From contig CM060990.1 of the NCBI GenBank assembly GCA_030765065.1, positions 420,865,198 through 420,929,197 of the forward strand: a stretch of 64,000 bases of DNA, in the 5' to 3' direction. The position numbers were made by a program, and so were the translations under genes. This document shows positions 58,895-64,000 of this stretch, in pieces. The stretch's first letter is position 1; the number at the start of each line of letters is the position of its first letter. Source of the stretch: Deroplatys truncata (Eukaryota > Arthropoda > Insecta > Mantodea > Mantidae). The notes under the pieces were generated by a model, which was not told where the DNA came from, made no database searches, and worked only from the letters and a program-made list of their open reading frames with translations.

Positions 58895-59460
58895 TCATGC
58901 TATAAAACCACCCAGCCTTAGCTTCTGAATAATCTCGCTAATCGCATCAGAAAAGTCATTTTTATCTGGTATATAGAACATCATTAGCAACCTTAGCAAG
59001 TCTACCAAGTCATTAGGATCAGTGTAGCGGTATAGCATATCCTCAATATTCGCTTTGGATATATCTTCTAATCTTAGTAAGTTGACACTAGAATGCTTGC
59101 CTTCATTGGTGTTTATTCTGAGTTTGCTCATTCAAAGAAACTGCTCTTATTGATTCATCCGTGGTAGCTCTTAATACTATTTCAGGATCACTTGAATGTG
59201 TTCCAAGTATTGTACATCTTGAACCCCGCTCTTCGGAACTTGAAGCGATTTCAGGATCGCTTTGGGGGATGCAGTCAATACACAGCTGGTCATCTCTTTA
59301 CAGCATTTTCTCCTATGTTGCTCGAGTCCTGAAATAGTTCTGTTTTTTAAAGTTCTATTGCATATGCAGCAACTAACAAAACGATTCCTTCTCCCTTGAG
59401 AAACATACGAAAATCAAGATTCTCGTAAATTGACTGCAATTGAGCATGTTTATGAGTATT
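58895..59460 (-). pseudogene. Zinc-finger protein trace, unknown family
   Basis: Two parts on the minus strand. The upstream part (59,371-59,300) codes CCICNRTLKNRTISGLEQHR followed closely by RKCC, a C-x2-C...H-x3-C zinc-finger pattern. The downstream part (59,131-58,895) codes MSKLRINTNEGKHSSVNLLR, a helical Leu-rich middle and ends LRLGGFIA. They are in different frames, so one broken gene or two genes are possible. It lies upstream of the penton-like gene and in the same direction. Family and role are unknown. Confidence 0.4.
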
Positions 59461-59857
59461 CATGCTTAAGCAGTATATATCAACTAGTCAATGTATACTA
59501 TAGATGTTGAATTCGTATACGACCACAGGAGACTGAACTATTATTCAGCATTTACGAATTTATATATGATCACAAGTTTTGATACATATAAACAATCATA
59601 TCCAAATTAGACCAAGCGAAATATTTTAGTATTCACACATTAATCTTGTAATTCTGTTATATATAACTATTTCATCAAGTAGACGCAGATTAAAGTAGCA
59701 CGAAATGGATTCATAGGGGTAAGAGTGCAACTTTGCTTGATAGCTAGCACTAAGAATGTGCAAGCTGAGTGAGATACGGATCTACCTAGCTTGAGTCTGA
59801 AGCCCATGCATCCTACTTTAGTGAAAATGGTGTACATATCTGAGAGCTTTTAGCGAG
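59461..59857. other. No gene seen in this part of the centre
   Basis: AT-rich sequence between the zinc-finger trace and the minisatellite. It could hold a divergent promoter for the genes on both sides, but only AT-rich words are visible. Confidence 0.35.
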
Positions 59858-60285
59858 AGCGGGCTACCTTTTTAGAGTGAGTGGGTCACCTTTTTGCGTG
59901 AGTGGGTCACCGTTTTCCGTGAGTGGGTTCACCTTTTTCCGTGAGTGGATTCACCTTTTTACGTGAGTGAGTCATCTTTTTACGTGAGTGAGTCATATTT
60001 TTACGTGAGTCACCTTTTTACGTGAGTGAGTCCCCTTTTTGCGTGAGTGAGTCACCTTTTTGCGAGAGTGGGTCACCTTTTTGCGTGAGTGGGTTAGCTT
60101 TTTGCGTCAGTGGGTCACCTTTTTCCGTGAGTAAGTCACCTTTTGCGTGAGTGGGTCACCTTTTTGCGTGGGTGGGTCACCTTTTACGTGAATAGGTCAC
60201 CTTTTGCGTCAGTGGGTCACTTTTTTCCGTGAGTGGATCCCCTTTTTACGTGAGTGGGCCACCTTTTTGAGTGAGCGGGTTACGT
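59858..60285 (+). repeat. Minisatellite of about 21-23 bp
   Basis: About 19 imperfect copies of GTGAGTGGGTCACCTTTTTGC, with variation at the T run (TTTT or TTTTT), at the base after it (GCG, CCG, ACG) and between GGGTCA and GAGTCA. Confidence 0.9.
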
Positions 60286-60482
60286 GATAGAGATGTGTAG
60301 AATTAGCGTTTCAAAATTGACAGGAAACAGCTTTCCATGAAGTTAGCGCCTAAAGTAGCTTTCAAAGCCTAACACCTGAATAGGCAGCGAGCAATCTTGC
60401 TTCACCAGCTCCATCTTTTCAGCTAAAATAAAATAAATCACCCTTAATGTATATATGCTAATGAATACAATCAATGACGAAG

Positions 60483-60490
60483 TATAAAAG
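60483..60490 (+). promoter_or_regulatory. TATA box of the PLA2-type gene
   Basis: TATAAAAG lies 33 bp before the first ATG (60,523). A start of transcription around 60,513 would leave only a very short leader. The sequence is a close match to a strong TATA box. Confidence 0.6.
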
Positions 60491-60522
60491 AACTATGCAG
60501 CAATAAAATCAATTAGTATACC

Positions 60523-61354
60523 ATGAGACCTAAGGATGTTAAGGTCGCAAGAGGTTCCGGTTTAATTAACTCTCTCATTAACCGGCTTCCATTTGTAGCG
60601 CATTTGCCTGGATACAGATACTGGGGACCTGGGACAAAGCTAGAAAAGGATTAAAGAGAGGAGACCCTGGAATCAACTCGTTAGACAAAGCGTGCAAACT
60701 TCACGACATTGCCTACGCTGAGCATAAGGACTCTGCTTCGAGAAACATTGCAGACAAAATCTTGGCTGAAAAGGAATGGAAAAGAGTGCAATCATCTGAT
60801 GCTACATTAGGTGAAATGTTGGCAGCGCGACTAGTAACAGCAATTATGAAGGGTAAGGTAGCTGTTGGTGCTGGATCCAAGAAGAAGAAACGAGGAGGAT
60901 TTCTACCTCTCATACCAATTATCGCAGCTCTAGATGCTGCAACTGGATGTGCAGCGCAAATTGCCTCAGCAGTAAATAAGAACAATGCTGCAGGTAAACA
61001 ACTGGCCGAAATGATGAGGCATAAGAGAGAAATTGAGGGAAAGGTGTCTGTTGGTGCTGGATCTGTGAAGAACAAACGAGGAGGATTTCTACCTCTCTTG
61101 CCAATTATTGCAGTCCTAGGCGCTGTCGCAGGAGGTGCATCACAAATTGCTACAGCCGTAAATAAGAAAAGAGCTGCAGATAAACACTTGCCGAAATGAT
61201 GAGACATACCAGAGAAATTACAGCAAAACGGAGAGGTTTTCGAGTGAAGAAGAATAAGGGGAGGAACACCGAAACGAAGAGCGGACAGATCAAGAAAGGG
61301 AATTCAAAAACGTTTGGTAGAGGGCTATACTTGTCTCGGGAAAGCATTGAGTAA
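60523..61354 (+). pseudogene. PLA2-domain protein with two adenovirus-pX-like GGFLP modules (Polinton type)
   Basis: The N-terminus (60,523-60,653) leads into LPGYRYWGPGTKL, the calcium-loop block of parvovirus-type phospholipase A2. After a frameshift near 60,645 the long open part has GDPGINSLDKACKLHDIAYA with the catalytic His-Asp pair, then ADKILAEKEWKRV. Two copies of a module of about 60 residues follow: GKVAVGAGSKKKKRGGFLP with a hydrophobic Ala/Gly-rich tail (about 60,853-61,030), and GKVSVGAGSVKNKRGGFLP with its tail (about 61,040-61,195). After a second frameshift near 61,195 the C-terminus ends FGRGLYLSRESIE at 61,352. Such proteins occur in arthropod Polintons and adintoviruses, where the basic GGFLP part recalls the adenovirus core peptide precursor. 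PLA2 activity would help a particle leave the endosome, but this copy is broken. Confidence 0.75.
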
Positions 61355-61423
61355 CACAGATCCCTACTTGTATGTCCAATGTTTAAACATTCCTCATTTT
61401 AGGCTGTATGTCTTCTTTATTAT

Positions 61424-62023
61424 ATCAATTATTAACAATGCCTTGAAACCTGAAATTAAATGTCCTTTCACTGTTGATTTTTTTCAATGATTGTTCAATA
61501 GGAACGTTCCGGGGCTTCAGCGACAAAGTGTTTTCAGCTAATCAGCTGGCTGATTCTGATTTCCTGGTGATATATTTAGGTTGAGCATCATACGAATCTA
61601 GCGCAGTATTCCATCACTCTCCTTCCTCGATAGTAAAAGAAGACACTCGATCTATCAGTTTTCCCATCTGTTGTGCTTGGATATCATATTTCAAGAGAAC
61701 CATCAAATCCAATTTACCTGCTATTCATAAACATCCGCTTCATAGAGCAAATCAGCCTTCGTATAGGAGAGCATAACAGCAATATCATTGACTTTAGAAA
61801 CAAGGATATAAGCATAATGCCCATAGATTTTAGAAGAAGAAATCAGAGGCTTCGAGGATATAATAACGACTTCATTCGACGCCCACTCCATGCTCTGCCA
61901 TTGACAACCTGTGTGTTAACGTCATTTAATCAACGTTTCTTCAGGCATTGGGCTTTAGAAATCTATAATCATGGATATCACCAGTGTTACCGGGACGGCG
62001 AAATTGGACGACAAGATAACTAA
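61424..62023 (+). pseudogene. Penton-like minor capsid protein, right copy, 5'-truncated
   Basis: Homology to the left copy begins inside the gene (at the 'KPEIKCPFTVDF' block), directly at the arm boundary. Downstream it keeps GYHISREPSNPIYLLFIN, ISLRIGEHNSNIIDFRNKD and MPIDFRRRNQRLRGYNNDF, ending at the TAA 62,021-62,023. The truncation point marks the breakpoint of the inverted duplication. Confidence 0.5.
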
Positions 62024-62910
62024 AGAAGAGGAACACGTGTTTCTACCGTATAATACATCAGCTCTGGACGCTAATGATGAGATAGATTAGAATTCCTTGT
62101 CAAGCAGCGGATTTATATACCTTACCTAGTTGAAGTCATCTATACATCAATGGAAATATTCCTAAAAGGCTAATGGAGCAGCTACTACTGCAAGGCTTAT
62201 ACACAATAGGCAATGGGTGTTGCTGCTGATTCGATCCAAGGACTCTAAAACACTGCATTATAGCGTCTCAGGGTGAAGAGAATGCTGGTGTTAAACCTGT
62301 ACTAATCGAGTGGAGAATGCCTGTGATTCGATTTTCTGATGCTGAAATGTTTGAAATCTTCAAGACTGCCAGGCTGGAGAAGACTCTGTTTCACCCATTT
62401 AGGAGCATGGATCTGCATACTCAGCCTGCTGCGCCGCAAGCATTTACCTGGAATGCCGCCGCCCATCTAAAAATGGAGAAGTCGAGATTTGTCATTTTGG
62501 GTGCTCTGACTTTAAGATCGAATAATACAACTAAAGACTGTTCCCTTTTTGATCATTGTAACTAGCTAATTTGAGACTTTATCTTAATAGTGAATGTTAT
62601 CCCTATCACAATAGGAGCTTTGACTTTGGAAACTCGAGACTTACATCATTATATGATGTGTACAAGCTCTTATTATGAAAAAGAGAATTATCCTTTATTG
62701 AAGAGAAAAGATTACTTAAATTTGCTCCTATATTTGTTATAGATTCATTCTCATCAACCAGAGGAAGTTGTAAATGTCTGTGTCAACATCAGAATAGAAA
62801 TTCAAGTTAGTGCAAATATCTCTGTACAGACCTCCTTGTATTGTATAATATTTCATGATAAAGTATTTACATGCAAGCCTCTGACTCATGTGATGCAGCT
62901 TATAGTTTAA
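61971..62910 (+). pseudogene. Double-jelly-roll-like capsid protein, right copy
   Basis: Mirror copy with the same length (940 bp) and the same breaks: a TAG after DANDEID, and a stop after FDHCN near 62,563. Shared breaks show that the gene was already dead before the inverted duplication. The 82-residue central piece (62,317-62,565) is identical to the left copy. Confidence 0.65.
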
Positions 62911-63007
62911 ACTAATCATTGTACGGATTTATTTGTTCATTAGGAATGTAAGGATTTTTAATGAATAAAAACATGATGTAAAAGCATAGCTTCATTCTTT
63001 TTTGTTA

Positions 63008-63202
63008 TTATTTATCATGCATTTCCATCACTTTCCTCCCCCAAATCTTCGTTCCTGCATATGCTATTACACTTGCAACAGCTGGGTTACCGAAATGGTA
63101 ATCTATAAACGATTCAAGTCTTTTTAGCCTGCAAATTTCATCGCTATTTAAAAGTATTTCACAATCATGTAAATTAGTATTCAAAAATGTTATTTTCACC
63201 AA
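63008..63202 (-). CDS. Unknown protein X, right copy
   Basis: Same as the 56,699-56,890 piece with a few substitutions (for example NLHDCEILLNSDEI). The substitutions show that the arms have diverged slightly and are not one read folded back on itself. Confidence 0.4.
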   Translation of the reverse strand: MVKITFLNTNLHDCEILLNSDEICRLKRLESFIDYHFGNPAVASVIAYAGTKIWGRKVMEMHDK

Positions 63203-63503
63203 ATATAGGGAGACTCGCTCGAGCTAACTCTCAGCTATGCCTTGGCTTGTATACAAAATTCTCCGCGTTTTTTCATCGTATGCCTGGACTGTTTTATAAG
63301 AATCCTGTCTTAATGTGTTTCCGTGATGTAGATGTCACAGCACCCGCTTCTTGCCGAAATATTTTGTTGGAGGTGTCGATACTGGTTATTCTAAACTCCA
63401 AGAGCGTTAGCAGGCTTTCGTGAGCTGCAATCTATTCTTATTCCTTGCCTTATTCCGTCTGAAACATTATGCAATGAAAGTCATAGAAAACGTGCTTTTG
63501 TAA

Positions 63504-64000
63504 CTAAAGGTAACCTGGAAGAACTGCTTTTTTGTTATGATACATGTAAAATGAAGCACAAAAGATGTGTATGGACATTTGGATATCAGATGCTATTTCA
63601 ATGTGATATATATATGTATTCAAAACATGTGACGTTGTGATTTTATGAATTTTTATAAATTCTATAACGTGTATCTTTTGTATCTTCATATGCAGTATCA
63701 ATGAGTTAGCTGTTTTATTTATGAATTTTTTCGTAGTAAAATAGGAAAACATTGAATACTTAAGTTTGACATTTCTACATACCCACGCTGCGGGTACAAA
63801 AGACAATTTACATGCCCTAAATTTCCACATCTCTGCCATGCCCTTATATTCGAGATATAATTTTCCAGTCTTTTCTGCAAGCTCTTCGTTGATTAACGAA
63901 TTATAGCGTTCAGGCAAGAACAGATGACAATCATCCAGCGAAGATGTAATCTTGTTACCGTATCTTGCTTAAGCTCTCTTTAAGGTCTTTTTCATATTTA
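63504..64000 (-). pseudogene. Unknown protein Y, right copy
   Basis: Mirror of the left copy. The C-terminal part (63,917-63,760) is open and nearly identical. An extra in-frame TAA follows ISKIR near 63,957. The gene runs out of the window. Confidence 0.45.

Larger units (their letters stand above)
55845..64000. mobile_element. Inverted structure with Polinton/adintovirus-type capsid genes
   Basis: Two inverted arms (at least 55,918-58,494 and 61,407-64,000) flank a unique centre of about 2.9 kb. The arms carry, in mirror order, a penton-like gene, a double-jelly-roll-like capsid gene and two unknown frames. The centre has a PLA2/pX-type gene, a zinc-finger trace and a minisatellite. The gene set fits a Polinton or adintovirus-like element. 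The arm breakpoint cuts the penton-like gene on the right side, so this is better explained as an inverted duplication of part of an element than as ordinary terminal repeats. The right end lies outside the window. Confidence 0.7.
61407..64000 (-). repeat. Right arm of the inverted structure (continues past the window)
   Basis: Mirror of 58,494-55,918. Homology begins at ATGTCTTCTTTATTA, where the left arm has ATGTCTCCTTTATTA, and still holds at base 64,000. Confidence 0.85.

Noticed and set aside
60713-61207. 164-codon minus-strand ORF rich in Ala and Pro
   Set aside because: It is antisense to the PLA2-type gene, which has clear family motifs on the plus strand.
55918-64000. Simple sequencing fold-back artefact as the explanation for the palindrome
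   Set aside because: The centre is not palindromic over 2.9 kb, and the arms differ by substitutions and small indels. Not fully excluded without long reads.

Overview
The window looks like nuclear DNA from an arthropod, most likely an insect with a large, repeat-rich genome. It is AT-rich. Every coding trace I can recognise belongs to a mobile element or an endogenous virus-like element. Nearly all of these are broken by frameshifts and stops, and I found no convincing intact host gene. The families seen are a Ty3/gypsy LTR element, a LINE with a DUF4780-type ORF1, Polinton/Maverick-type elements, a THAP/P-element transposase, hAT, Tc1-like and DUF4817-type transposases, a Kolobok-like DDE family and tRNA-derived SINEs.

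Layout, left half. An hAT remnant (0.4-1.9 kb, minus) is followed by a repeat (2.85-3.67 kb) whose inverted partner lies at 35.1-36.0 kb. Between these partners sit two large insertions. The first is a degraded gypsy element (about 3.64-25.03 kb) with two LTRs of about 1.15 kb and traces of gag, protease, RT, RNase H and integrase. Its RNase H is split by about 7 kb holding a Kolobok-like remnant, a DUF4817-type transposase, SINE-like pieces and a BESS-like fragment. A LINE (about 18.2-23.49 kb) sits between its integrase and its 3' LTR. The second insertion is a 9,959-bp Polinton-type element (25,132-35,090) with AG...CT ends, an exact 6-bp target duplication (CACTTT) and inverted repeats of about 1.7 kb. 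Those inverted repeats are mostly a tandem array of about 70-bp monomers in a higher-order pattern. The only gene I can find in it is a decayed protein-primed DNA polymerase B.

Right half. A Tc1-like remnant (36.25-36.96 kb) is followed by a P-element-type transposase with an N-terminal THAP domain (39.07-41.80 kb), three near-identical 144-bp tandem repeats (43.2-43.6 kb), an hAT/GTF2IRD2-like pseudogene with a recognisable intron (47.2-48.9 kb, minus) and a second Kolobok-like remnant (49.96-51.05 kb, minus). That second remnant is split by a 362-bp SINE with a perfect 12-bp target duplication. The stretch 53.38-55.29 kb is an array of about 140-160-bp monomers, most carrying a tRNA B-box-like TTCGAATCCC motif.

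From 55.9 kb to the window end is a large inverted structure, with arms of at least 2.58 kb around a 2.9-kb centre. The arms carry mirror copies of capsid-type genes of the Polinton/adintovirus lineage (a double-jelly-roll-like protein and a penton-like protein) and two unknown reading frames. The centre holds a parvovirus-type PLA2 protein with a duplicated GGFLP module behind a good TATA box, a zinc-finger trace and a GTGAGTGGGTCACCTTTTT minisatellite. The capsid structure and the polymerase-only Polinton carry complementary parts of the usual Polinton gene set, about 21 kb apart.
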